52,826 nucleotides of DNA from Gammaproteobacteria bacterium (GTDB taxonomy: Bacteria > Pseudomonadota > Gammaproteobacteria > Steroidobacterales > Steroidobacteraceae). The translations under genes were made by a program, and so were the position numbers. The notes under the pieces are model-generated. The model was not told where the DNA came from. It saw only the letters and a program-made list of their open reading frames with translations, and did no database searches. This document shows positions 17,599 to 26,430 of this stretch, in pieces. Location: NCBI GenBank assembly GCA_016874175.1, contig VGUP01000003.1:1-52826 (forward strand), in the 5' to 3' direction. The first letter of the stretch is position 1. Each line of letters opens with the position of its first letter.

Positions 17599-17614
17599 GT
17601 ACAAGATGTTGTGT
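17599..17614 (-). promoter_or_regulatory. second copy of the NrdR-like box
   Basis: ACACAACATCTTGTAC on the minus strand; 14 bases identical to the box at 17422-17437, 177 bases further upstream. It lies in the 299-base gap between the nrdJ operon and degP, which otherwise holds only AT-rich promoter-like sequence. Could be a distal NrdR site for looping. Confidence 0.45.
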
Positions 17615-17705
17615 TTCTGCTCCTTTCCACACAATGCGCACAAGTTATCCTCTTGAAAGCCGGGCCAAGATCCGCATATCCCCTCCCCCAAGCCGGAGAT
17701 CACGC

Positions 17706-19217
17706 ATGAAAGACGCGCGTGCCAACGCGACCCCTTACCGAGCGCTGTACCAAGCATTGCTCGGCGCGCTGCTCGCGGCCGTGTCTTTGCCGGTCACGGC
17801 ACAAACCGTGGACGCCGCGGCCGAGCCCCGCACCGACGCCCTACGCAGCGATAGCATCCGCAGCAGTGATAGCGCGCGCTCCGTGGCGCCCATGCCCTCG
17901 CTCGCGCCCATGATCAAGCGAGTGTCACCGGCGGTCGTCAGCATCGGCATTCAAGGCGCGGTGCGCGAACAGGGTCGCAACCCGCTGTTCGACGACCCTT
18001 TCTTTCGACGCTTTTTCAACGTTCCGCCCGATTCGGGGGCACGCGAGCGGCCCTTCCAGTCGGCTGGCTCTGGGGTGATCGTCGATGGCAAACAGGGCTA
18101 CATCATCACCAACGCGCATGTGGTCGAAAATGCGCGCGAAATCACCGTGACCCTGTCCGACCAACGACAGTTTCCGGCCAAGGTTGTCGGCACCGACCCA
18201 CGCACCGACATCGCCGTCATCCAGATCAAATCGGGGAGCCTCGCGCAGGTCGTGCTTGGTGATTCCGATCGTCTCGAGCCCGGCGATTACGTCGCGGCCA
18301 TCGGTAATCCCTTCGGACTGCAGCAGTCGGTGTCCTACGGCATCGTCAGTGCACTCGGCCGCTCCGGCATGAACCCCGATGGTTTCGAGAGCCTCATTCA
18401 GACCGATGCCTCGATCAACCCCGGCAATTCCGGCGGTGCGCTCGTCAACCTGCGTGGCGAACTGGTCGGCATCAACAACATGATTCTCTCGGGCAGCGGC
18501 GGCAACATCGGCATTGGTTTTGCCATCCCCGTGAACATGGCGCGCAGCGTCATGGACCAACTCATCAAATATGGCTCGGTCAAGCGCGGTCAGCTCGGCG
18601 TGACCATCGCCCCCGTCACGCCCGATATCGCCGAGGCCTTGGGCATCAGCACGGCCGGCGGCGCGCTCGTCACCCAGGTGCTCAAAGATTCCGCAGCGGC
18701 ACGCGCCGGAATTCGCGCAGGCGACGTCGTCTCTTCCATCAACGGCCGCAGCGTCAAATCGGCGGCCGAGTTCCGCAACGCGATCGGCTTGCTGCGCGTC
18801 GGTGACAAGGTTGAGCTCTCGTTGCTGCGTGACGGTGAGTCGCGCAAATTGACCGCCGAGGTGGCCGACCCGGCCGCACAAACTCCGGCCGCTGCCGAGG
18901 GCAACGACAAAAACGTTCCCGAAGGCGGCCAGCATCGCGCCCTCGAAGGCGCACAACTCGAAGACAGCCCGGGCAGCAGCGGTGGCGATAACCGTGGCAA
19001 CGGCGCCGGCGTGCTGGTGCGCGCAGTGGCCGCAGGTAGCCCGGCTGCGAACGCGGGCCTGCGCGCCAACGATCTGATCGTCGCCGCGAATGGCACGCGG
19101 ATCACCAACCGCAGCGATCTCAGCAATGCTTGGCGGGCCACCAGCAATCGCGGCGGCAGCACACTTGTGCTGCAGGTCAGGCGCGCTGGCGAAACGACCA
19201 TCATCCTGCTGCGCTGA
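17706..19217 (+). CDS. Do-family periplasmic serine endoprotease (DegP/DegQ/HtrA)
   Basis: A 503-aa exported protease from ATG 17706 (GGAG 7 bases upstream; the tracked start adds 24 residues without a signal). Signal peptide around ALLGALLAAVSLPVTAQ. Trypsin-like domain with triad H138 (TNAHVVEN), D168 (RTDIAVIQ) and S242 (NPGNSGGAL), then two PDZ domains (about 290-385 and 425-500). It degrades or chaperones misfolded envelope proteins, complementing the Cpx-like stress module at 1.3-4.4 kb. Length and two PDZ domains fit DegP/MucD; exact orthology (degP, degQ or mucD) is not settled. Followed by the next gene after 7 bases. Confidence 0.92.
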   Translation: MKDARANATPYRALYQALLGALLAAVSLPVTAQTVDAAAEPRTDALRSDSIRSSDSARSVAPMPSLAPMIKRVSPAVVSIGIQGAVREQGRNPLFDDPFFRRFFNVPPDSGARERPFQSAGSGVIVDGKQGYIITNAHVVENAREITVTLSDQRQFPAKVVGTDPRTDIAVIQIKSGSLAQVVLGDSDRLEPGDYVAAIGNPFGLQQSVSYGIVSALGRSGMNPDGFESLIQTDASINPGNSGGALVNLRGELVGINNMILSGSGGNIGIGFAIPVNMARSVMDQLIKYGSVKRGQLGVTIAPVTPDIAEALGISTAGGALVTQVLKDSAAARAGIRAGDVVSSINGRSVKSAAEFRNAIGLLRVGDKVELSLLRDGESRKLTAEVADPAAQTPAAAEGNDKNVPEGGQHRALEGAQLEDSPGSSGGDNRGNGAGVLVRAVAAGSPAANAGLRANDLIVAANGTRITNRSDLSNAWRATSNRGGSTLVLQVRRAGETTIILLR

Positions 19218-19224
19218 CCAACGC

Positions 19225-20142
19225 GTGCGACCGCTCGAAATAACTTTGGTGGGTGGTACCGGCTTTGTCGGCAGTGCCCTCGCCGCGCGCCTTGCTGCCG
19301 AAGGTCATCGGCTGCGACTGCCCACTCGCGATCCGCGCGCGGTGCGGCAGCTTTCGGTGCTGCCCAACGCGGAACGCAAGCGCATCGATGTGCACGATCC
19401 GGTCGCGCTACGCGATGTGGTCGCCGGCAGCGATGTCGTCGTCAACCTGGTCGGCATCCTCAATGAAAAAGGCTCTTCGGGAGCAGGCTTCACCCGCGCC
19501 CATGCCGAACTCACGCGCAAAGTAATCGCCGCCTGCATCGAGAGCGGCGTCCCGCGCTATCTGCACATGAGCGCACTCGGGGCGGACGAAAACGGTCCGA
19601 GTCATTACCTGCGATCAAAGGGGGTCGCCGAGCGCCACGTGCGCGCCGCACCAAGCTCGCTCGACTGGACGATCTTCCGCCCCTCGGTAATCTTTGGTCG
19701 CGGCGACTCGCTGCTCAACCGCTTCGCGTCCCTGCTGGCGCTGAGCGGCGGCATCCTGCCGCTGGCGCGCGCTCAGGCGCGCTTCGCCCCGGTATGGGTC
19801 GAGGATGTGGTGTCGGCGTTCATGCTCGCTCTGCGGGGCGGAGCCACGAGCCACGAGTCCTACGATCTTTGCGGCCCCAAGGTCATGACCTTAGCGGACC
19901 TCGTGCGTCTCACGGGCGAGGTCGCGGGTACCGGCGCACGTGTGATCCCGCTTCCGGATGCCATCGGTCGCGTACAGGCCTTCGTCATGGATTTCGTGCC
20001 TGGCAAGCCCTTCTCCACGGATAACTATCGTTCCCTGAGGGTCGACAACGTTTGTCGCGACAACGGGTTCGACCGTCTGGGGATCACCCCGAGCTCGCTC
20101 GCCAGCATCGCCCCCACCTACCTCGGTCGTCGCTCGCGTTAA
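19225..20142 (+). CDS. NAD(P)-binding SDR, complex I NDUFA9-like family
   Basis: Start GTG 19225, 7 bases after the degP stop; 305 aa. Rossmann motif VGGTGFVGSALA, NLVGILNE, then HMSALGADE and YLRSKGVAERHV where classical SDRs have YxxxK, and FRPSVIFGRGD. This is the atypical-SDR pattern of NDUFA9-like proteins, relatives of a complex I accessory subunit; bacterial members have unknown or proposed quinone/lipid-related roles. Located in an apparent degP-SDR-cca rightward unit. Confidence 0.82.
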   Translation: MRPLEITLVGGTGFVGSALAARLAAEGHRLRLPTRDPRAVRQLSVLPNAERKRIDVHDPVALRDVVAGSDVVVNLVGILNEKGSSGAGFTRAHAELTRKVIAACIESGVPRYLHMSALGADENGPSHYLRSKGVAERHVRAAPSSLDWTIFRPSVIFGRGDSLLNRFASLLALSGGILPLARAQARFAPVWVEDVVSAFMLALRGGATSHESYDLCGPKVMTLADLVRLTGEVAGTGARVIPLPDAIGRVQAFVMDFVPGKPFSTDNYRSLRVDNVCRDNGFDRLGITPSSLASIAPTYLGRRSR

Positions 20143-20151
20143 CATCGGCGG

Positions 20152-21369
20152 GTGAATACCTATCTGGTCGGGGGTGCAGTGCGCGATAGGCTGCTCGGTC
20201 GCCCGGTCGCCGAACGCGACTGGGTGGTCGTCGGCGCGACGCCGGCCGACCTCGAAGCGCGCGGTTTTCTGCCCGTCGGAAAAGATTTTCCAGTGTTTTT
20301 GCACCCGCAAACTCTCGAGGAATACGCGCTCGCCCGTCTCGAGCGCAAGATTGCGCCAGGCTATCGCGGTTTCACCACGCTGTTTTCGCCCGAGGTCACC
20401 CTCGAACAGGATCTCGCGCGACGTGACCTGACCATCAACGCCATGGCGCAAGATGCCGCCGGCAATATCTTTGATCCGTTCGGCGGGCGCGCCGATCTCG
20501 AGCGTCGCCTGCTGCGACATGTCTCGCCAGCCTTCGCTGAAGACCCTGTGCGTATCCTGCGCGTTGCACGTTTTCTGGCACGATTTGCCCCGCTGGGCTT
20601 CACGATCGCCGCCGACACCTTCGCCCTGATGCGCCGCATGGTGGAGGCCGGCGAGGCCGATGCGCTCGTGCCCGAGCGCGTCTGGCGCGAACTGGCGCGT
20701 GCGCTTGATGAGCCCTCGCCGCGTTCGGCTATCGATGCGCTGCGCGAATGCGGCGCCCTGCGCGTGGTACTGCCCGAGCTCGACGCCCTGTTCGGCGTGC
20801 CGCAACGGCCGGAGTGGCACCCCGAAGTCGACACCGGCGAACACATCATGCTCGCCCTGCAGATAGCGGCGATGCGCGACGCCCCGCAAGCGGTGCGCTT
20901 CGCCGTCTTGGTCCATGATCTTGGCAAGGCGCTGACCCCGCGTGCGGAATGGCCACGGCATCATGCTCACGGAACGCTCGGTCTGCCGGCGATCGAAGCG
21001 CTGTGCGCGCGCCTGCGAGTGCCGCAGGAGCACCGCGAACTCGGTTTGCTCGCCAGCCGCTTTCACACGTACGTGCATCGCGGTCTCGAGCTGCGCACCT
21101 CGACGCTGCTCGAGTTACTCGAACATGCCGATGCCTTTCGCCGACCCGAACGCTTCAAAGAATTCTTGGAAGCCTGCGAGTGCGACGCCCGCGGTCGAGG
21201 CGGACTCGCCGATGCTCCCTACCCGCAGCGCGCCCGAGTCGAGCAGGCTTTCGCCGCCGCGCGCGCAGTGGCACTGAGTGCCGACGAACGCGCTGACCTC
21301 GCCGGCGCAGCCATCGGCGAGCGACTGCGCAGCAAACGGCTCGCGGCCCTCAACATTGCGGTGCCCTAA
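20152..21369 (+). CDS. cca: multifunctional CCA tRNA nucleotidyltransferase
   Basis: A 405-aa enzyme, GTG start 9 bases after the previous stop. Nucleotidyltransferase head with [14 protein letters not shown] and the [10 protein letters not shown] acidic strand, [22 protein letters not shown], then the HD phosphohydrolase domain ([25 protein letters not shown]) found only in the gammaproteobacterial multifunctional type. It adds or repairs the 3' CCA of tRNAs and has 2',3'-cyclic phosphodiesterase/phosphatase activity. Its stop overlaps the convergent methyltransferase stop by 4 bases. Confidence 0.96.
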   Translation: MNTYLVGGAVRDRLLGRPVAERDWVVVGATPADLEARGFLPVGKDFPVFLHPQTLEEYALARLERKIAPGYRGFTTLFSPEVTLEQDLARRDLTINAMAQDAAGNIFDPFGGRADLERRLLRHVSPAFAEDPVRILRVARFLARFAPLGFTIAADTFALMRRMVEAGEADALVPERVWRELARALDEPSPRSAIDALRECGALRVVLPELDALFGVPQRPEWHPEVDTGEHIMLALQIAAMRDAPQAVRFAVLVHDLGKALTPRAEWPRHHAHGTLGLPAIEALCARLRVPQEHRELGLLASRFHTYVHRGLELRTSTLLELLEHADAFRRPERFKEFLEACECDARGRGGLADAPYPQRARVEQAFAAARAVALSADERADLAGAAIGERLRSKRLAALNIAVP

Positions 21370-22676
21370 AGAGACGAGCGCAGATCCTGCAGGCTGAACG
21401 CCGGGTCGAGCACCGGCGCGGCTGGCGCGCCGGGCACTTTGTTAGGCGCCATGCCGAAAGCCTGATCGGCTACGGCTACCTCGCGCGTCAGCAGCATGAA
21501 CTTCACGGCCTCGCCCATTTCGCCCGGCAGCAGCAGCGTACGCGCGCCACGCGCAAGCGCGATGTGTCGCGGATCGGTGGGGTCGAGCCCCGCCGTGGCT
21601 GATGCCAATTGCTGATCGATACCGGCACCCAAAAGAAATCCGGCCTGTGTCGTGAACCCGGAAATTTGGAAACCCGCCTGCGTCGCGGCCTCGGCAACTG
21701 CCGTGAAATCGACCCAGGCCGTGATGTCGCAGAGCCCCGGATAAATGAAGGGATCACCGTGCGCCTGGTGCCGATAGTGACAGCGCAAGCTGCCCGCCAT
21801 GCGCTGCGGATGCAGCAGTTGTCCACGCGGCAAACCGTAATCCGCGATCAGCACGGCGCCGCGCGTCATGGCCACCGCGAGCGCCGCAAACCACGCTGCC
21901 AGCGACGGCTGCCACTCACCGCAATAGCCTTCAGGTAATCGGTCACCGATGGCCACTTTTTCCTTGGCATCTTTTTCTTTGAATAGTCGGGCCGCCGTCA
22001 TGCGGAAGTCATCGTCGTCGGCGCAAGCGCCATCGGCGGGTCGCATGCGCCACTCGAAACGCGCTGCCGAGAGCCCGCCCGGAGCGAGCCCAACGCCCAA
22101 TCGCCACAGTTCGCCACCACGCACCACGAAGCGCTCGCAGGGCAGCGCATCTAGGATTTCATTGGCGAAAACTACCCCTGCGAAATCTTTGGGCAAAGAA
22201 TCGAGCCAATCCAGCTTGACCTTGCCGGCTGCTGTACTCGCCAAAAGTCGCTGCTGGCGCTCGCGCAGATCAGCGCTGACCTCGAGCAGCCGGTAATGCT
22301 GCGGCGGCGGATCGCCGCTCGACAGCACGCCGAGCGCCTCGGCTGCAAATTGGCCAGTGCCCGGACCGAATTCGAGCACTTCTTGCGCCTCCTGCCGGAC
22401 AAGCCAGTCAATGAATCGGTGCGCACAGCAACGCGCAAACAGCGGCGAAATCATCGGCGCAGTCACAAAGTCGCCCGCAGCACCGAATTTGCTGGCCCCG
22501 GCGCTGTAGTAACCCAGGCCCGGCGCGTACAGCGCGAGCTGCATGTACTCGGCAAACGACAACCACCCGCCCGCCGCTGCCATGCGCTCGGCGATGTACT
22601 CGGTAAGCCGCCGGGAATGCGCGAGCGCGTCGACTTCAGGCGGGGGCAGCGTTACGCGCTCGGTTGTGAGACTCAT
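21366..22676 (-). CDS. SAM-dependent methyltransferase, MidA/NDUFAF7-like (DUF185)
   Basis: A 436-aa protein with the family start ISFAEYM-like [37 protein letters not shown]-binding [27 protein letters not shown], the acidic loop [16 protein letters not shown], and [15 protein letters not shown]. Eukaryotic homologues methylate an arginine of a complex I subunit; bacterial substrates are unproven. It is convergent to cca and about 1.2 kb from an NDUFA9-like gene. No signal peptide; cytosolic. Confidence 0.88.
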   Translation of the reverse strand: MSLTTERVTLPPPEVDALAHSRRLTEYIAERMAAAGGWLSFAEYMQLALYAPGLGYYSAGASKFGAAGDFVTAPMISPLFARCCAHRFIDWLVRQEAQEVLEFGPGTGQFAAEALGVLSSGDPPPQHYRLLEVSADLRERQQRLLASTAAGKVKLDWLDSLPKDFAGVVFANEILDALPCERFVVRGGELWRLGVGLAPGGLSAARFEWRMRPADGACADDDDFRMTAARLFKEKDAKEKVAIGDRLPEGYCGEWQPSLAAWFAALAVAMTRGAVLIADYGLPRGQLLHPQRMAGSLRCHYRHQAHGDPFIYPGLCDITAWVDFTAVAEAATQAGFQISGFTTQAGFLLGAGIDQQLASATAGLDPTDPRHIALARGARTLLLPGEMGEAVKFMLLTREVAVADQAFGMAPNKVPGAPAAPVLDPAFSLQDLRSSL

Positions 22677-22768
22677 CGCGTCTTAGCCACGCAAGCCGCG
22701 GCTGCGCAGGTGGGGTAACCCGCAGGATTCTGGGTCGTGCCGCGAGTCTCGGTCATAATACGCTCGCC

Positions 22769-23554
22769 ATGACGCTCGACACTTCCCTGCAGCCCCCCGT
22801 CAGACCCGACCAGCCGCTTGCCGGCAAGGTTGCGTTGATCACGGGAGGCGCACGTCGGGTCGGCGCAGAGATCGCTCGCGTGCTGCATGGCGCCGGTGCC
22901 GACATCGTCGTGCACTATCAAAATTCTGCGCGTTACGCCGCGGCCTTGGTGAAGAGCCTGGAAGAGACACGCGCCGGCAGCGCCGCCAGCATCCACGCCG
23001 ACTTGCTCGAGACCGCAAGACTCGGCGAACTCGTGAGCTTTACGCTGCAGCGTTTTTCGCGTCTCGACATCCTCGTCAACAATGCCTCGACGTTCTACCC
23101 GACGCCGGTCGGCGAGATCACCGAAAATCATTGGGACGATCTGGTGGGCTCGAACCTCAAAGCCCCGCTTTTTCTGTCGCAGGCCGCGGCGCCCGCGCTG
23201 CGCTTGTCGCAGGGTCTTGTTTTGAACATCGTCGACATTCACGGCATGCGGCCGCTGCGTCGCTACCCGGTGTACGGTGTCGCAAAAGCGGGGCTCATCA
23301 TGCTCACCCGCTCGCTCGCTCGCGAGCTCGGCCCGCAGGTGCGCGTCAACGCCATCGCGCCGGGTCCGGTGATGTGGCCCCACGATGGCGTCGCCGATAC
23401 CGCACTGCAACAAAAAATCGTCGGCCGAACCCTGCTCAAGCGCACCGGCTCGGCGCTCGACATCGCGCGTACTGCGCTTTTCTTTGCTGCCGACGCGCCC
23501 TACATCACAGGGCAGATCATGCCGGTCGACGGCGGTCGCAGCGTCGCCTGGTAA
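22769..23554 (+). CDS. pteridine reductase (FolM/PTR1-like SDR)
   Basis: A 261-aa SDR. The nucleotide-binding motif is TGGARRVG, the TGxxxRxG form that marks pteridine reductases instead of the common TGxxxGxG. Further family marks: LVNNASTFYPTPV and the catalytic YPVYGVAKAG (YxxxK), with DGGRSVAW at the end. It reduces dihydro- to tetrahydrobiopterin/monapterin or dihydrofolate with NADPH. Convergent folK and folB next door support a pterin/folate role. It starts 92 bases from the divergent methyltransferase. Confidence 0.87.
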   Translation: MTLDTSLQPPVRPDQPLAGKVALITGGARRVGAEIARVLHGAGADIVVHYQNSARYAAALVKSLEETRAGSAASIHADLLETARLGELVSFTLQRFSRLDILVNNASTFYPTPVGEITENHWDDLVGSNLKAPLFLSQAAAPALRLSQGLVLNIVDIHGMRPLRRYPVYGVAKAGLIMLTRSLARELGPQVRVNAIAPGPVMWPHDGVADTALQQKIVGRTLLKRTGSALDIARTALFFAADAPYITGQIMPVDGGRSVAW

Positions 23555-23558
23555 TTGC

Positions 23559-23576
23559 GAAGCGCAGCAGCGCTTC
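23559..23576. other. 7-bp perfect hairpin between convergent genes
   Basis: GAAGCGC, loop AGCA, GCGCTTC, lying between the pteridine reductase stop and the folK stop. It lacks a U-run, so at most a weak or bidirectional transcription barrier. Confidence 0.35.
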
Positions 23577-24090
23577 ACCCCGCCTCCGCTGACCCGCGGT
23601 CGGCGAGCCCGAGAGCAACGCGCGTCATGGCGTGTGCGGCGTGGTCGAACCGCGCCCATAGCGCCGCGATGGTTTCGCCCGCCGTCGGATGCACATGCTC
23701 TCCCGCGATGTCCGCCAGCGGCCCCAACATGTACGGCCGGCGCAAAAGATCCGGCCTAGGCAGCACGAGACCCGGTCGCTCGGTGATGAGATCGCCGTAC
23801 AGCAGGATGTCGAGATCCATGCGGCGCGGCGCCCACTTCGGCGCATCGCGCGTGCGACCGCAAAGACCCTCGATGCGCTGCAATTCATTGATGACCTCAT
23901 CGACGCTGCACGGGGTGTCGAAACCCGCGACGTAATTGATGAAATCCTCACCCTCGAAACCGACGGCGGCATTGCGATAAGCCGGCGAGAAATCGACCTT
24001 GCCGAAAGAGCGCTGCAACTCTTGCGCCGCCAGACGCAGGTTGCACACGGCATCGACGTTGCTGCCCGCAGCGACGTATACTCGAGTCAT
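23575..24090 (-). CDS. folK: 2-amino-4-hydroxy-6-hydroxymethyldihydropteridine diphosphokinase (HPPK)
   Basis: From ATG 24090 the product is 171 aa, the usual HPPK size; the tracked ORF adds 42 implausible residues. Start VYVAAGSNVD, then RTRDAPKWAPRRMDLDILLYGD with the HPPK signature, and LPRPDLLRRPYMLGPLADI. It transfers pyrophosphate from ATP to the pterin before dihydropteroate synthesis. It is 52 bases downstream of folB in the same direction. Confidence 0.94.
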   Translation of the reverse strand: MTRVYVAAGSNVDAVCNLRLAAQELQRSFGKVDFSPAYRNAAVGFEGEDFINYVAGFDTPCSVDEVINELQRIEGLCGRTRDAPKWAPRRMDLDILLYGDLITERPGLVLPRPDLLRRPYMLGPLADIAGEHVHPTAGETIAALWARFDHAAHAMTRVALGLADRGSAEAG

Positions 24091-24142
24091 GACGCGACGA
24101 TCCGCTGCAGACCGCCGACCTGCAGATTGCTCGACCGTTCGC

Positions 24143-24529
24143 TCACGAAGCAGCGGCAAGATCGGCGCGGGTACGCTCGATGGCGACGCCCACGTCGCGC
24201 GAGCCGCGGATCGCACCCGGTTTATTCACCGAGAGCCGCACCCACTCGATGCCGAATTCTTTGAGGATCATCATCGCCATGCGATGCGCCATCGTCTCGA
24301 CCAGCATGAATTCGGACGACTCGACGAAGCCGATGACGCGCTTGGCGACGCTCTTGTAATCGAGCGTATCGACGACATCGTCGTTGACCGCGGCACGCGC
24401 GCAGTCGACCGGCAGCTCAAGATCGATCTGTACGCGCTGCTTGATACGGCGCTCCCAATCGATGAAACCGATGATGCACTCGACCTCCAATCCGCGAAGG
24501 AAGATCGTGTCGCCTCTTTTGCTCGTCAT
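24143..24529 (-). CDS. folB: dihydroneopterin aldolase
   Basis: Starts at ATG 24529 with AGGAG upstream inside the end of tsaD; 128 aa. Typical FolB features: IFLRGLEVECIIGFIDWERR, LDYKSVAKRV, FMLVETMAHRMA and the catalytic Lys in SVNKPGAI. It converts dihydroneopterin to hydroxymethyldihydropterin, feeding FolK. It begins 4 bases after the tsaD stop, giving a tsaD-folB-folK order. Confidence 0.94.
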   Translation of the reverse strand: MTSKRGDTIFLRGLEVECIIGFIDWERRIKQRVQIDLELPVDCARAAVNDDVVDTLDYKSVAKRVIGFVESSEFMLVETMAHRMAMMILKEFGIEWVRLSVNKPGAIRGSRDVGVAIERTRADLAAAS

Positions 24530-24533
24530 CTGC

Positions 24534-25607
24534 TCAAAACTCCTGCTTGACCTGCTCTCGGTAACCCGCCTCGCGCTGCTGGCCCGGCGGTCGCAGCGTA
24601 TCGAGTGGCCACTGCGCTCGCGCGCGAATCCCCAGCCCGTCCCGCTCACCGGCGCTCAGCCGCGCCTCGCCGGCGACCGCAATCATGGCCGCGTTATCGG
24701 TACAAAACTCGAGGCGCGGATAGTACACGCGCACGCCGACCCGGGCCGCTGCTGCATCGAGCCGTTCACGCAAACGACGATTGGCACTCACGCCACCCGA
24801 AACCACGAGCGCATCGAGACCCGTCGCCGACATGGCGCACAAACTCTTGGCCACCAGGGTGTCGACCACCGCTTCTTGCAGCGCATGCGCGATGTCGGCA
24901 CGCTCCTGATCGACCACCTCCGCAGGCAGCGCACGCACCGCGTGCAGCACGGCGGTCTTCAGCCCCGAGAAACTGAACTCGAGCCCGGGCCGATCGAGCA
25001 TGGGGCGCGGAAATTCATGTCGCTTCGCGCGACCGCGCTCGGCCAAGCGCGCAAGATGTGGACCACCCGGATAAGGCAATCCCAGCAATTTCGCGCTCTT
25101 GTCAAAGGCTTCGCCTGCGGCGTCGTCACGCGTTTCACCAAGCAGCGTGTAGCGACCGATACCCGCGCATTCGATGAGCATGGTGTGTCCACCCGACACC
25201 AACAGCGCGACATGCGGATACGGCGGCGGCTCGGGCTCGAGCAAGGGCGCAAGCAGGTGGCCCTCGAGGTGATGCACGCCGATGGTCGGCACACCCCAAG
25301 CCTGCGCGAGCGATCGCGCGAGCGCAGCACCCGTGAGCAACGCACCGATGAGACCAGGTCCTGCGGTGTAAGCGATACCGTCGATTTTGGCCGCGGAATC
25401 CTCGCCCGCCGCCTGCGCTAGCACGCGCTCGACGATCGGCAGCAAGCGTTGCACGTGATCGCGCGACGCCAGTTCGGGCACGACACCGCCATAGATTTGA
25501 TGCAAATCGATTTGCGAGAACACCTCGTGCGCAAGCAAGCCGCGACCGGTTTCGTAGACCGCGGCCGCCGATTCGTCGCAGGAAGATTCGATCGCCAAGA
25601 TACGCAT
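24534..25607 (-). CDS. tsaD: tRNA N6-adenosine threonylcarbamoyltransferase
   Basis: A 357-aa member of the Kae1/TsaD family: [36 protein letters not shown], metal-binding [49 protein letters not shown] and the final CTDNAAMIA. With TsaB/C/E it makes t6A37 in ANN-decoding tRNAs. Divergent from rpsU across a 107-base promoter region, the standard gammaproteobacterial arrangement. Confidence 0.97.
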   Translation of the reverse strand: MRILAIESSCDESAAAVYETGRGLLAHEVFSQIDLHQIYGGVVPELASRDHVQRLLPIVERVLAQAAGEDSAAKIDGIAYTAGPGLIGALLTGAALARSLAQAWGVPTIGVHHLEGHLLAPLLEPEPPPYPHVALLVSGGHTMLIECAGIGRYTLLGETRDDAAGEAFDKSAKLLGLPYPGGPHLARLAERGRAKRHEFPRPMLDRPGLEFSFSGLKTAVLHAVRALPAEVVDQERADIAHALQEAVVDTLVAKSLCAMSATGLDALVVSGGVSANRRLRERLDAAAARVGVRVYYPRLEFCTDNAAMIAVAGEARLSAGERDGLGIRARAQWPLDTLRPPGQQREAGYREQVKQEF

Positions 25608-25622
25608 GGATGACTCGGAATT

Positions 25623-25651
25623 TTGCCTTTTGCCTAGAGGCTCATTAGAAT
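25623..25651 (+). promoter_or_regulatory. sigma70 promoter of the rpsU-dnaG-rpoD operon
   Basis: TTGCCT, 17 bases, TAGAAT, ending 63 bases before the rpsU ATG; good spacing and near-consensus -10. Confidence 0.55.
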
Positions 25652-25714
25652 CCCCGCCCCTGTTACCGCAGGGCGCGATAGGAATTCCCTACTAATCAAG
25701 GGGTTGAGGTTTCG

Positions 25715-25927
25715 ATGCCGAGCGTTCGTGTTCGTGAAAATGAGTATTTCGACGCTGCCCTGCGTCGCTTCAAGCGCGCCTGCGAGAAAGCCGGTGTGCT
25801 CACCGAGCTCCGCCGCCGCGAATTCTACGAAAAACCGACGCAAGAGCGTAAGCGCAAAAAGGCGGCCGCCGTGAAGCGGCACCAGAAGCGCTCTTCGCCG
25901 CGGATCAGCGCGCCCCGCGCCCGCTGA
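25715..25927 (+). CDS. rpsU: 30S ribosomal protein bS21
   Basis: 70 aa, identical in layout to gammaproteobacterial S21: [40 protein letters not shown], ending in the Arg-rich tail. Binds near the anti-SD region of 16S rRNA and helps initiation. First gene of the macromolecular-synthesis operon; followed by yqeY after 29 bases. Confidence 0.97.
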   Translation: MPSVRVRENEYFDAALRRFKRACEKAGVLTELRRREFYEKPTQERKRKKAAAVKRHQKRSSPRISAPRAR

Positions 25928-25956
25928 TTCAGCTCGTAGATCCGCAGAGGCCCACG

Positions 25957-26406
25957 ATGTCGCTCAAAAAGCGCATCACTCAGGATATGAAGGACGCGAT
26001 GCGCTCCGGTAACAAGGAGCGTCTCGCGACTATTCGCATGCTGCGGGCTGCGATCAAGCAGCGCGAAGTCGATGAGCGCATCACGCTCGACGACGCGCAG
26101 GTGCTTGCGGCCATCGAAAAGATGATCAAGCAGCGCAAAGAAGCCATCAGCCAGTTCGAAGCGGGCGGACGCGCGGATCTCGCCGAAAAAGAAGCCGCCG
26201 AGATCAAGCAGCTGCAGGCTTATTTGCCGCAGCAACTCTCGTCCGCCGAACTTGAAGCCCTGATTGTGGCTGCGGTCGCCGAAACCGGTGCCGCCAACAT
26301 CAAAGACATGGGCAAAGTGATGGGCCTCGTCAAAACCCGCGCCGCAGGCCGTGCCGATATGGGCGCCGTCAGCGCTCTCATCAAAGCGAAGCTCGGCGGC
26401 AGCTGA
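25957..26406 (+). CDS. yqeY: GatB/YqeY domain protein
   Basis: 149 aa, all helical, with the YqeY pattern: MSLKKRITQDMKDAMRSGNK, RLATIRMLRAAIKQ, a long charged helix, AYLPQQLSSAELE, and KDMGKVMGLVKTRAAGRADM. Related to the tRNA-binding tail of GatB; its cellular role is not settled. Sits between rpsU and dnaG as in many gammaproteobacteria. Confidence 0.93.
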   Translation: MSLKKRITQDMKDAMRSGNKERLATIRMLRAAIKQREVDERITLDDAQVLAAIEKMIKQRKEAISQFEAGGRADLAEKEAAEIKQLQAYLPQQLSSAELEALIVAAVAETGAANIKDMGKVMGLVKTRAAGRADMGAVSALIKAKLGGS

Positions 26407-26430
26407 TCCAACCCCGTATCCTTGTCGCCC

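Noticed and set aside
19891-21078. 395-aa minus-strand ORF over cca
   Set aside because: Antisense of the cca nucleotidyltransferase and HD motifs.
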